A stretch of 64,000 bases of DNA. It comes from Cenococcum geophilum 1.58 (Eukaryota > Ascomycota > Dothideomycetes > Gloniales > Gloniaceae). Location: NCBI GenBank assembly GCA_001692895.1, contig KV748190.1, positions 831,645 through 895,644 of the forward strand. Reading direction: 5' to 3'. Below are positions 37,601 through 48,100 of the stretch, in pieces; the first letter of the stretch is position 1, and each line of letters starts with the position of its first letter. The notes beneath the pieces were generated by a model. The model was not told the DNA's origin and did not search any database. It saw nothing but the letters and a program-made list of their open reading frames with translations. Made by a program: the position numbers and the translations under genes.

Positions 37601-38895
37601 TATTAAAGAGTAGTTAAAGATACTCTAGGCAAGTCGTTATTGGGTTAAAAGTAATAACTCTCTAGAATGTAGTCTCCCGCCATTTAGATATATAGAGTTA
37701 GCAGTTTTTATTAGTTTTAAAGTGGGCTCTAGTAAGCTAAAGCATTATATTAAAGCTATAGTTTTTACCTATAATATAGTTATAATAGAACGTTGCCGCC
37801 CGTCTCTTTAATATAATAGAGAAAGTATAATAGAACTAGTGGCGTTAAATTCTAACCTTATTGCAGCAGTTATAAAAGACCTATAGTTTTGCTCTAAGTA
37901 TATTATATAATTCTCCTTCAAACTTCTTCTCTTTGTCTAAATATACCTTTATTAGATTTATGACTTCTTAAGATAGAGGCTTATTGGTTAGCTGGGATAG
38001 AGGAGTTAGAGGTAGTAAAGGTAGAGAAAAAGCACCTCTAGGTAAGAGAGCACCTTTAGGTAGAAGAGTAGCGTTCTAAGGGTTTTGTTCTAAATTAAAG
38101 TTGCCTTCTAAAGAATATAGGTTAGTTTTAGGTTTCTGTAGTTAACGTATAATCTTAGCTTCCGTCTATACTAGTTCTTCTATACTAGTAAGAACGGCGT
38201 AAATATTACTAGTAATTAGGTTACTATCCTTAGTAATATACACCCTATTCCTTTAAAGGGAGTCTTAAAAATCCTAAATAATATTAATATTGCTAAGTGC
38301 CTAGGTATCAGCGGTCTATCCTATAAAATCCTCCCTAAAGTATTCCCATAACTATAAATCGGCGTAATAGCTATCTTAGTAGAATAGAATATGGTATAAA
38401 AAAAAGCTATTAACTTGTTTTATAGTATAGGTTATTATATTAAAGGTAAATGCGTCCTAATCTTTATTAATAAGTTTCGCGTATATAGCTACCCCTAGTA
38501 GTAAGGAGTCTCTCTAGTTGTTTAGAGTAGCCATAGTTATATCTTTGGAGGAAGGGAATATTAGTGGTGTAGGGATTGTTGTTTAGTACGCGTTTATGAT
38601 GTATATTTGCGATTATAGGGCTTAGGACTAGTTCTAGCCTTAAATCGCGAAGACTCGTAAAGTGTGTTATTCTACGTGATAGACGTAAGAATCTGTAATC
38701 TTGGAAAGGCTCAGGACCAGTTCTGGCCTTTAAATCCTTAGATTTATGGAAGAGTTCTATTTAAGGTTTAGGACTAGTTTTAACCTTAAAAGATAGCTTT
38801 CTTTAGCATAAGTAGCACTGGTATAGTGGCTTATCTCTTCTTAGTGGAATACCTAGCTGCTCTATAGTATAACAGTGAAGTTAATTACTAATTAG

Positions 38896-39112
38896 TGTTG
38901 GACTTATAAGGGGATATCACGTAGCTACGGTTTGTAGATAGTATAATAATTGTTATTCTTTTCTTCTTAAAGAAAGGGGTGAGGAACTTAAGGTTCCTCA
39001 CCACGCTAGTGCCGCGGCGGCACGTGATGGCAACTTGCCGCACGTAACGGCAACTTGCCACACGTGACGGCAATATGCCTCATATAGTGACCGTTTGCCT
39101 TTATTCCCAACA
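38896..39112 (-). repeat. LTR of copia C2 (5' LTR in element orientation, 217 bp), with CACGTG-type repeats
   Basis: Better preserved than its partner. It contains the hairpin GAGGAACTTAAGGTTCCTCA, the core ACGCTAGTGCCGCGGC shared with C1, and three tandem units of about 20 bp with CACGTGA/CACGTAA followed by GGCAACTTGCC (about 39018-39080). CACGTG is a bHLH-type binding core, so these may be promoter elements of the LTR (inference). Confidence 0.9.
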
Positions 39113-39117
39113 GTTAA

Positions 39118-39205
39118 AAAGTAGGATTAATAAAGTAGGGTAGGTATTAGTAAAAAAATTTGATCTAGGAGGCACGGACACTTTTAACGAGGTACTATAA
39201 TTATG
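39118..39205 (-). mobile_element. Upstream flank of the Tc1 element, split off by copia C2
   Basis: After the GTTAA duplication the sequence should continue the Tc1 element upstream of its transposase. A GC-richer motif here (ctaggaggcacggacactttt) could be near the terminal inverted repeat, but no matching end was found near 31.96-32.02 kb. Confidence 0.5.
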
Positions 39206-39277
39206 ATTTTCCATACCCGGTATAGAAAATCGCTATTAGCCCGCTTATTACTAGCGCCTTAGCGACCCCCGCAATAT
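39205..39277 (+). repeat. Palindromic module A (copy 4)
   Basis: The decayed palindrome gattttccatacccggtata followed by gaaaatc (39205-39231) leads into gctattagcccgcttattac and tagcgccttagcga, the same arrangement as copy 1 at 12093. Confidence 0.7.
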
Positions 39278-39296
39278 ATCTACCTACTACCCCTAA

Positions 39297-39301
39297 TTCT
39301 T

Positions 39302-39331
<30 letters not shown>
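39297..39331. repeat. (TTC)n microsatellite
   Basis: About 35 bp of uninterrupted TTC repeats within otherwise AT-rich decayed sequence. Confidence 0.95.
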
Positions 39332-39332
<1 letters not shown>

Positions 39333-39599
39333 GCTTAATATCTTTATTAGATAGCAATCCGCAAGCTTTAGTTTAGAGGCATTTATATAAGCCATTATAT
39401 TATATTAAGCTCTCCCTATATTACCTAGGAATGCCTTAATAATATCCTACCCTAAAAGAGACCCTCGTTTATAATAACGCGTTAACACGTTATACTTAGA
39501 TACTAAAATAACTCTACACTGCCTAGGAAGGCCTTAATAATCTCTTACTTATAGACAAACTATACTTAACCTATACCCCTAAAAGAACCCTAGAATTAA

Positions 39600-42200
39600 A
39601 ACCAAATTATCTAATTTTAACAACCCCTAGAAAGCTAATAATGGCGCCTAAAGTAAGCTTATTTAAAAGAGCTGCCCTAATTTAAGAAGAATATAAGATC
39701 TAATTGAGATTAGAAATTAAAGATAATAATAACGTTATAGACGTATATTAATAGATTTGTGCCCTTATGGCCAATTAAAAAGCTAGCTATCTCTAAGCTT
39801 AAAGTATGTAGAAGACCTTATAAGAAATCCTAAATAGCCTCTAAGCTTTATAGAGTAGCTTAACTCCCCCTACCTAAAGTCCTAGTTAACTTATTTACTC
39901 TACTAAATGCGATATATTAAGTAGTATAGATATAATAGTAAAATAATTAAAATCTGTTAAGCTCCCTAACCTATAACTACTATCTAATAGAATAAACCCT
40001 ACCTTTAAGAATTAGAGGATTTAAGTATAAGGAAAGCTCTGTGTTAACTATAACTATTTTCTTTCTAAAGAAGCTAAAATGCCCTACCTTTTTAGTTAAA
40101 CTACTAGGGACGCCTAACAGCACCTTTAAGCCAAGTTTAAGGATAAGTCCCCTATCTAATTTATATTTATTAACGAAATACTATAGTACTTAGCGGCTAT
40201 TTACGTTAACCTAAATAAAGTACGAGATATTTAGTATAATTATAATTGGCTAATAATAAAACCGAACTAACCCTTTACTAAATTCTAAACTAAATTTCTA
40301 TACCTTATGGGAGAAGGCTAGGTTCCCCTTAAAAACTACTATTTAGACCTATATAATAAGCTAATAATCCAACTATAAGAAAAGATTACTCTAACTATAG
40401 ACAACCTACTAACCTATAAAAGGCTTATAGCTTATTGCCTATTATTAAACTTAAAACTAAAGCGGATTAACGCTCGCCCTAATTAGTAGAAACGACCTTA
40501 TAATAATTAGAACTTATTAGCTATACCTACCAGAGCTAGGGTAGGAAGATAAGCTATAATTACTCTTATACTAAAAGCGGTTATAACTACGCATTAGCGG
40601 GCCTCGCCTAACTAGCTATAAGGGTTATTTTAACCCTTACTCGGGTTTATCGCCTAAGGGCCGCTTAGGGGTAGCCAAGGCCTAGCCGAAGGCTAGGCTT
40701 GGCACCTCCTTATAAGCTCCTCAGGCTTACAGCCCTTTCCCTCCTTATTGGTGCGTCTCTATACTAGGCTATTACCTACCTTTATTACTATATCGTCCTC
40801 TTCCATTAACTCTCTTTGTAACTTATGCTCGGCTTACCTACTCCCTACTATACACCCTGGCAATGTGCCTTATACTAGCTGCGTACTACCCCTTTAACTA
40901 GTACTTATTATAATACCCTAATTAACCCTACCTTGGCTATGTGCTATAACTACAATAAGGAGGGTTATTTACCTTATCTTGCCTAGAACTAAAGAATATA
41001 TACAATATTGAGGAAATAGAGGAAGAAGTGTCTAATAAGTTAGAAAAAGAAGAACCTTAGGGAAAGACTCCCCTCTAAGACACCCTATTAATTGCAAAGA
41101 GATTAATTTAAGTTAATTAATGGGTAGAAAATACTTTACAGTTCTATATATAGTATCTTAAAATAGATATAGAGTTAATATAACCGCCTTTATTAATACT
41201 AAAGTAAATAGCTTTACCTTTATAAATGCTGCCTAAATAATTAACGTTGCTAGGTTTCTAAATATAAAAGCTATCCTACTAGAGAAGCCGGTCTAGGTAA
41301 AAGGCTATAACGGCTAAGCTAGTTAACTAGTTTCCTATATCTTAAGGTTATATATTTCTTTTAATAGATAATGCTAATATAGTATTCTATTTCATATCCT
41401 AGACTTAGGGTCCTATAATATAATTATTAGCTAAAAATAGATATCCTACTTTAATATTTAGCTAAATATACGGTAAAGACAGTTTATCTAGCTAGAGGAT
41501 AAATCTAAACTAACTATAAAATACTGGCTATAAAGGCTAACCCTATTATTAGTAGGATATCTAGGCCTATAACCTAGCCTTTACCTAAAAAGACGCCCAC
41601 TATAAAGCTAGAAAAAACTCTATACTAATAAAGATACTTTTCTAAAGCGCTATATTTAAAGAGGACTCTATATATAAAAGTAGGATAGATAGTAATAGAG
41701 AAGACGTTTAAATCGCGTAGATTTAACTGGTATGGAAAAGAACGTACTAATAGGATATAAGGGATAATATCTAAAAGATACGATAGAAGCTAAAAGGAGT
41801 AATAATAACGCTAATACCCTAAAGCCCCTAAGGTTATATACGCCCCTATTATTTTATAACCCCCTATAGTAAATATTACCGTAATTAGCGTTATAGCGTT
41901 TTACTTTAATATATACTAGAAGGACAACAAGGTCTTTATAACAAGCCTATATAAAATTAACTAAATTATTTAGAATAGGGAGGAAAAGCTAGCTAAGGAA
42001 ACTAATAAGGAACTAGTTAAATACCTCCTTTTTACTTTTTATATAAATTATAAGAACATATTCTTAAAGGCGGCTTTAGATAATTACTCCCTTACTAGAT
42101 ATATAATAATAAGATTTAACTAAAAGATAATAACTTGCTAAGCTATAGCCCTCTTTACTAATAATTAATAACCTTAATAAAGGGTTTATCTAAGTTAAGT
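39600..42200 (+). mobile_element. Ty3/gypsy gag-protease fragment E, RIP-degraded
   Basis: Plus-strand remains of a gypsy Gag lie at about 40.08-40.5 kb (FKDKSP..FIFINEILQYLA, PFTKF.TKFLYLMGEG, LDLYNKLIIQL). They are followed by a low-complexity, less mutated segment (about 40.59-40.73 kb) and a zinc knuckle at 40942-40986 (CYNYNKEGYLPYLA, with Cys and His changed to Tyr). Next comes an aspartic-protease-like region at about 41.17-41.5 kb (FILDLGSYN-like piece, here HILDLGSYNIII). A segment readable as FITSLYKIN near 41.93 kb continues towards the polymerase, but reverse transcriptase, RNase H and integrase are absent. The fragment ends at the edge of the gene island. Many stops; fossil. Confidence 0.75.
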
Positions 42201-42757
42201 CCCTTTTACTTCCTCTATTTTATTTATAAAAGGCCTAATAAAGGCCTTTATTTTTATATTAACTATTAAAAGCTAAACGCGTAACTAGTATGGATCTTAA
42301 GGCTTACAAAATAATAAACGGTAAAAAATATTATTAAATCTTTAGTCGACTTAAAGCTTCTTAGAAAAAAAATTGTAAAATAAATAAGTCTAACTTCTAT
42401 TATATTTTAATCCTACTTCTAAATAAACATTAAAAGAGAAATAACATAAAACTAGCAAGCAACTTATCGCTGCCCAAGTCTAGCTGTAAGCTTTGCAGTG
42501 TGGGAGAATTGAGTGAACGACTTAATTGTAAATGTAGGTCTAAAGCGTCAATATATACACGAAGAAGGTAGAGGTAATAAGACGTAAAAGGGTAATAGGT
42601 AACTGAAATGGGAACAGTGATCTGCAAGCAATATTGATCTGCAAGCAATATATAGGGTGGCGTTGACGCTGTCTTGGAGCCTTCCAAGCGGCGATCTTGT
42701 GTCTCAGCACAGTGCTGGTAGTCGGTTACACTAGCTCACGAATTGTGTAGCGGCTGT
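42201..42757. other. Transition from RIPped repeats to gene island; 3' flank of the HSP70-like gene
   Basis: Up to about 42.4 kb the sequence is AT-rich transposon-like DNA. From about 42.43 kb base composition becomes normal and no RIP bias is seen. The last 330 bp before the HSP70-like stop codon is presumably its 3' UTR/terminator. A short duplicated block caagcaatattgatctg-like (about 42624-42645) is present. The short minus-strand frame at 42430-42687 shows no recognisable features and I do not call it a gene. Confidence 0.5.
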
Positions 42758-45284
42758 TTAGTACTCGGCTTCCACACTTCCGTATGAAACACCCTTGCGT
42801 TCGACAGAGAAAGCATTTAAGGCCGGCCCGAATTGGACGACCAAGTCGTACTCAACAATGTAGTACTTAGTGCCGTCTTCCATTTCGCCTGATTCTAATT
42901 CGGCCTTAGTCAAGCCGGAGAGATCGCACTGCAGCTTGCAGTAGGAACGGACATCGGCTAGACGAGTACCACGGTTAGGAAATGGGTTGCTAGCTTAAGG
43001 ATTTAGGGTGGTGCTGATTTCTCTCACCTTGCCATGGAAATTTGGGAGGGAAATCCGCGCCTGATTCGTGCAGCTCGTCCGCAAAAATTAAGTCCTCGGG
43101 TTTGAAGTCTTCCGGGACGCATCTGTGGAACGGGTAGCGCACTTTATGATCCCGGCACAAGTCGTCGTCCTGTATTTAATGGGTTAGTTGCTTGAGATTC
43201 CAATGTAGAGGTCCCGAGTATCATCACCTTGTAAATGTACCAAGTCATTTTCGGAACCCTGTTAATCTCTTCATAAGGATCGTACACCGCATATTCCAGG
43301 GCTTCTTTGGGGTGCTCGTTATGTATATAGGGTACGTTTGCCATGACACCATAGTTTTTCTGGGCTTTTCTAGCTTCCACATCAATTAGGAGTGGCATCT
43401 TGCTAAGGACAGCTCCCCTGTAAGTTTAGTGTTAGTGCATTCTTCGATAAGACGGCAACTTTTAAACTCTCACTTGACAACAGCAGCCCATCTGTTCCAT
43501 TCCGAAAAAGTCAGTCATCTTTCGACTACGATAGGATAGGGGATTTTCATACGCGTCCTCGGGTTGAAGTACAGCAATACCACCCATGCAAGCTTGCAAG
43601 CGAGATTTGAGATACTTGTTGGCCCCGAATCCCCCGACGAGGAAAATGGCCTGGCAAAACATATTAGCATTTTGCGTTTGCGATATGGCTGGCCTAATAA
43701 AAATCTTCACCTTTGCAGGTGCACCTGTCTCCTGTTGCACTTTATCGGTGTGCTCTCTAACAAGGTCTATGATACTGTCTACTATGGGATCGAAAATTTC
43801 CTGTACTACTTCCCTACAGAATGTTAAACTCTGGATGTTACGAGAGGAAGAGAAGACACTAACCCTGACAAAGTCAAAGTATTACCGACTATATCGTGGC
43901 CGTGGTCGTCCTCAACGTCCACCGGAAAGTCGAGGGAGTGAAGCATCCGCACCTTGTCCCATGCTTCTCGAGAGGAAAAGTTTGGTTTGACATTCTTATC
44001 AAATTCGTTCATGACGGAGTGGAAGGCATAGGCATCGCCTTCAAGCAGTTCTTGAAACTGCTCCTCACCCAGTATTCGACGTAGATACCTCTCGAAACGG
44101 TTGTTGAGCATCATGGACCCAACGGCACCTCCTGTAGAGCGCAGACAAGTTATTTCAGATGTTCTTATAAGCATAAGTTGAATTTCACGTTACCTGAAGG
44201 GGACACAATCTCCTTCATCCGCATCCTCGGCTTCAAGGATGTCACCTTGTAAGATATGATATCGACCGTCCCGCCGCCTGCGTCGCAGAGGACAAAAGAA
44301 TCATTTTGCTAGAAGAAGCGTGCATTAGTTGAGCGCATTACGCGAGAGATTATGTGGCTCTTACGCTTAATCCTCTACGACTGTACGCCTCAAATGTGAA
44401 TAAAGCGGCCGCCTCGGGCTCAGTAATGAGGTCGTCCGGGTTGAGCTGGATATCCGGGTGGGCCTTTCGCGCTGCCTGGGAACAATTTAGCCTGACAGAC
44501 GTGTACGTGTTCTCAGCGACAAGCTTACCATGAGGGTGGCTTTCTTCGCTCGATCGGACCATATGGCAGGCACCGTCACCACAAACTCCTTTCTCACACT
44601 CTCGACGGTGCCGGGGAATTCCTTCTCCTGGATCTTGGAGATTGCATATTCATAGACGGCTCCGATGTAGTCGGCCACGATATCGACCGTAGATTTGACG
44701 AGGCGGGCCCGCTCATTTGTGATGACGGTTTCGAAGTTGTGTACGACGTCGGACTCATCGACACCAGCTGCCTGCTGGTGGAAGTCGAGCTTGTCAGGCT
44801 CGAGGCTCAACTTAATCCCTCTGATGACTCCGTAGTCGGTGACATTGGTCTCGTAGCCCCATTCGAAGGTGACGGGCTCGTCGTCGCTGTATTTTATCAG
44901 CGATGGGACCTTGGCGATGTCGTTCCTGCCCTCGACGTCGGGGCCCCTCCATTCCTGGATGGCGCGGATCTTGGAGGGGTCAGACGTGAAGGCGTAGGCG
45001 ATGCTGTAAGGTGGCGAGACGGTTAGCAAGGGGGTATGATGGGGAGCAGCAAGAGCATCGAGAGCGGTGTCGCCTTACCCGGTATATGTCGTTCCGAAGT
45101 CGATGGCAATGATCAGCCGGTTTGGGGAGCTTTTGCCGGGACGGTGGCCAGCATTCAGGTCGCCGGGACGGAGGATCTTCTTCAAGTTCGTCTTAGCTGA
45201 CGGCATTGGACTCGGCCTGAACGGCACCGGCCTCGCTACCGCACGGCCCTGCAACAAGCCCCCGTTCGCAAATTTGGCGTTCAT
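42758..45284 (-). CDS. HSP70-like (HSPA12-type) ATPase, 11 exons, 641 aa
   Basis: Exons, read on the minus strand: 45284-45079, 45003-44529, 44475-44365, 44308-44194, 44131-43864, 43813-43711, 43650-43553, 43491-43474, 43417-43228, 43169-43028 and 42957-42758. They sum to 1926 nt (641 codons plus TAA) in one continuous frame, and every intron is GT-AG, 50-75 bp. The actin-like ATPase motifs are present in order: phosphate-1 IIAIDFGTTYTG (about residues 58-69), LITEPEAAALFTF, phosphate-2 LCDAGGGTVDI (about 271-281) and the adenosine motif IFLVGGFGANKYL (about 428-440). The C-terminal part (WAAVVKGAVLSKM onward) follows the diverged fungal HSP70-like family rather than canonical HSP70: no EEVD tail and no typical substrate-binding domain. 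A 50-residue basic/proline-containing N-terminal extension precedes the ATPase domain. Exon 8 is only 18 nt. The sequence is not RIPped and appears intact. Client and role are unknown. Confidence 0.9.
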
Positions 45285-46139
45285 GTCTGCGTTTGACCTA
45301 CGAGTACGAGTACGAGTAGTAGAGGCTTCCTAGCTAAGCTTGGGGTGAGTTGTGATAAGAGAGCTTTTCTGGACTTGTTGAGGCCGACGAACAAATATAT
45401 ATATATGTGCACACTCTCCCGTAGACGTCAACGATTGACCGCTGTGGTGCATCCTGGGGCGTACGGAACAGCAGGAGGTCGCTATGCCCCCGAACGCTGA
45501 GGGCCAACAAACTGGCCACCTCCATGACACGCAGCATCCGAACTGCTTCGTGACCTACATTGCATACTCACTTGCTTCATTATCGTGTTGTCATTCAGCC
45601 TTGCAGGTGTTCATTATTCAGCCTCACAACCTGCAGCAACGCTAGCCCTTACTCGAACACACCCCTTGCAGAAGCGTCGCCAGTTGCACGTGTGTGCCTC
45701 AACTTTTGGGCCCATCCTGCAGCTAGCACGCTGCATTGCTCGGTTGTCCACTCAGCCAGCTCACCACCAACCCAGGCATCAATATAACATCGTCGACTTC
45801 GGCTGAGCGCTGAGCCTCGCAATTGTCTCCAGAGGCCTTCAAGACGAACACGTCACTCTAAAATGTCGCTTCGCAACTTATCTTGCAGAAACTCCAGCCC
45901 TCATCGACGAGGCCCAACGCGCTGTCACTGAAGCCACCGAGTGCAGCCTCGTTGCCTCATTCCAAGCGTCAGCCTCATGATTATTCCGAGTGCATCCACG
46001 CCCAACATGTCTCAGTTTTGTCCGGAGCGAACCTTATGAATAGGCGCCCGGCTCGCCCTCGTAGCTCAGATAGCAGCGCTATTCTTCTTGTTTGGCAGAG
46101 CAGCCCTGTTAGGGTAGCCCCCGCATTCACGACTTCGAC
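45285..46139. promoter_or_regulatory. Divergent intergenic region between the HSP70-like gene and the gene at 46140
   Basis: 855 bp separate two divergently transcribed start codons, so promoters of both must lie here. An (AT)n tract, aaatatatatatatgtg, at about 45391-45406 lies roughly 110 bp upstream of the HSP70-like ATG and is a TATA-box candidate. A short (ACGAGT)n repeat is at about 45300-45317. I saw no clear tandem heat-shock element. Open frames on either strand in this stretch show no recognisable domain. Confidence 0.5.
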
Positions 46140-47654
46140 ATGGCAGAACCAAGAGGCTCATCGACAAACAATGCGACTGCAGAATGTGCTCCCGAGGCCA
46201 CTGAGCTTTTGTCAAGAGAAGACCCCGGCTCTGCGACAGTTGCCAAAGATGCTTCCGCACCTAATGCTACGAACACTTCGACGGACAGCGATTCTCTGTC
46301 AAGCTGTAGCAGCAGTGCGGTGACTTTAAATGGCATATCAGACTCTGAGCGCATTTCTGCATCTGAAGCCCTACCTATTAATAGTAAGTAATCCCATCGA
46401 TTCCTTCCATGCTAGAGTTACTAATCCCGAGTTCAAAGATGGCGACGCTCCGATACTAGAAGTAGAAGCTCATAGCCAAAAGCTCGAGAGCTTGCGTCCC
46501 CTGGTTGACAGGCGTCTGCGCGAACTAGAATGCATTGTGAAAGATATTGAACAGTCGCATGCTTTCGTGGGAGCCGTTGAAGTCCTGTGTGTCCTAATTT
46601 GTCTTGAACGCTGAAACTGGGGCTAAATTTTGATAGCTGGTACGGTGTGTCATCCTTTTTCAACATCATTAACGGCTTTCATTCCCTTTTCAAAAAGGGC
46701 CCAGCCGGAGGCGGATGCACGAGATCGGCGGCAAGTAAGGGGACGGAAAACCCGAGCAGCAATGGCAGGGCAACGGAAAAGTCAGCTGTGGACTCAAAGA
46801 TCAATCCAAAGCCCGATGGCTACGAGGAATTGTCCGATAGGACCGTGGAGGGCTGCTTTCTCACTTTGGAGAAGGCTGTGTCCGGTTTGGTAAACACACT
46901 TGCTAAAACTAAGACGGTAGAAAGCATCCCGGAAAAATCTCTTCGTCGGAGTTCTTTAACTATGCGATTTCCCGACAAAGAAGGCCCTTGGCTCTCCAAA
47001 AATAAACTTCCCTGGCTTCGGGGGCTAATTGCCGATACCATACATGGAGAACTATTTCGAAGTCCCACTTCTGATTCTAGGGATGACCAGGTCGAACATG
47101 AACTGGAGGGTTTCGAGAGGATGTTGATGGACTTGCATGCAAACGGTTAGTTATTCATGGAAGCTGGGGAAAGTCCCGGTCTAACCCAAAGACGCATTAT
47201 AGAACGGGAGACAAAGGATTCTCCATGGTACATGAAAGCTACAGAAGTGATCGAGGAGTTGCACTGTCGCCAGACGGAATACAGAGATCCCGAAGTGGCT
47301 GTGAGACTATCGGAGAAGATTCGAAGCTCTCTAGAACCTGCCTTCCAAGACAACGTTGAAGCCAATGAAGTCTTACGCACAGTTAGCTTAATGGCTGTAT
47401 GCTGTGCACTTCTTCTCCACAAGAGGCCGGCGACGTACTCATGGGATCAGAATGCCAACCTGCCGAGTGTGAACAAAGACCGCGCTACCATCGTCGGTGG
47501 CGGGAGACGTAATCGGGGCTTGAACAATTCTGTCGAATTTGAAGTGGCGTTCACAGTGTTTGGCGCCGTCGTTAAGCGTTCCTCTGTCATAGGTGATGCA
47601 GAGAATAGCAATCGGGGGTGTTCTATCCTAAAGCCCGTAGTTGTTGTTAACTGA
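46140..47654 (+). CDS. Hypothetical protein, 4 exons, 450 aa
   Basis: I do not recognise this family. Predicted exons are 46140-46383, 46439-46586, 46637-47145 and 47203-47654 (TGA), 1353 nt in one continuous frame. The introns (55, 50 and 57 bp) begin GTAAGT, GTGTGT and GTTAGT; two have good branch sites (TTACTAAT, TCTAAC). The first 80 residues are Ser/Thr/Ala/Glu-rich and probably disordered. After the first intron comes a helical, charged segment (LRPLVDRRLRELECIVKDIE) leading into WYGVSSFFNIINGFHSLFKK. A charged helical segment ends around ELEGFERMLMDLHAN, and a C-terminal region includes the hydrophobic SLMAVCCALLL. No signal peptide or clear membrane segment. The donor GTGTGT of intron 2 is the weakest point of the model, and the last 30 codons could be altered by an unseen intron. 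It is transcribed away from the HSP70-like gene. Confidence 0.6.
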
Positions 47655-48100
47655 GGCGTGGGTCGCCAGGCTAGAACACCAGTACCTTCCAACTACGGGA
47701 ACTAGTTTGGTATTCTCCTATATCTAAACTCGGTGTGGCAGCATCAAGATCAGCATTTTACGGATTGGCTTTTTATTCCATTTTTACGTTAGACTTTTTG
47801 AAGATACCGACAGATAGAATTAGACCGGCGTTGCGCCGTCCGCAAAACCTACCTTACCCTCCTTTTTCTCTTTCTACACCCCACATTCCTTCTCCCTACC
47901 ACCTATACCCACGTCCCCGCGTCAAACTACGCAAGTTATAAAAGTTTCACGAGACCTAATCACCCCGCCACCGGGCAGTATGCATCACCATTCCAGCCGG
48001 TTAGATCAAGTAAAAACCCTTCGCCACTTTAGCAATCTTTACTCTATTATAAAGTAAAAAATATTATTAAATCACTTACCAGAACAGGTTGCTTAAGAAA
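47655..48100. other. Intergenic; includes a short AT-rich patch
   Basis: No gene seen. The first half is pyrimidine-rich (cctttttctctttctacacc). An AT-rich patch at about 48035-48080 holds gtaaaaaatattattaaatc, a 20-bp block also found at 42321-42340. Confidence 0.45.

Larger units (their letters stand above)
33079..39112 (-). mobile_element. Ty1/copia retrotransposon C2, full length, RIP-degraded
   Basis: A complete 6034-bp element has 217-bp LTRs (33079-33295, 38896-39112) and a 5-bp duplication GTTAA (33074-33078, 39113-39117). It landed 6 bp upstream of the start codon of the Tc1 transposase. Coding is on the minus strand. An 86-codon piece at 34428-34685 stays open apart from ambiguous bases and reads as copia reverse transcriptase: FNPYFLIITTGTLFGIIGIQ followed by TNNIIILGDDQF, with QTNN replacing a QTDD-type catalytic box. 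From about 33.66 to 37.37 kb it closely matches C1; outside this span (3' UTR, gag side and LTRs) it differs. Confidence 0.92.

Noticed and set aside
38888-39073. Minus-strand open frame over the copia C2 LTR
   Set aside because: It lies wholly within the LTR and its edge, which has no coding role.
1-42400. AT-rich block as mitochondrial or centromere-specific DNA
   Set aside because: Readable gag, reverse transcriptase, integrase, chromodomain and Tc1 motifs show that it is mutated transposon DNA; whether a centromere lies here cannot be judged from sequence.
42994-43027. 34-bp intron as the last intron of the HSP70-like gene (acceptor at 42994)
   Set aside because: Too short for fungal splicing. 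The acceptor at 42958 gives a 70-bp intron with a CTAAC branch site and keeps the frame.
43192-43389. Plus-strand open frames across the HSP70-like gene (also 43564-44084 and 44739-45333)
   Set aside because: Antisense shadows of well-supported exons.
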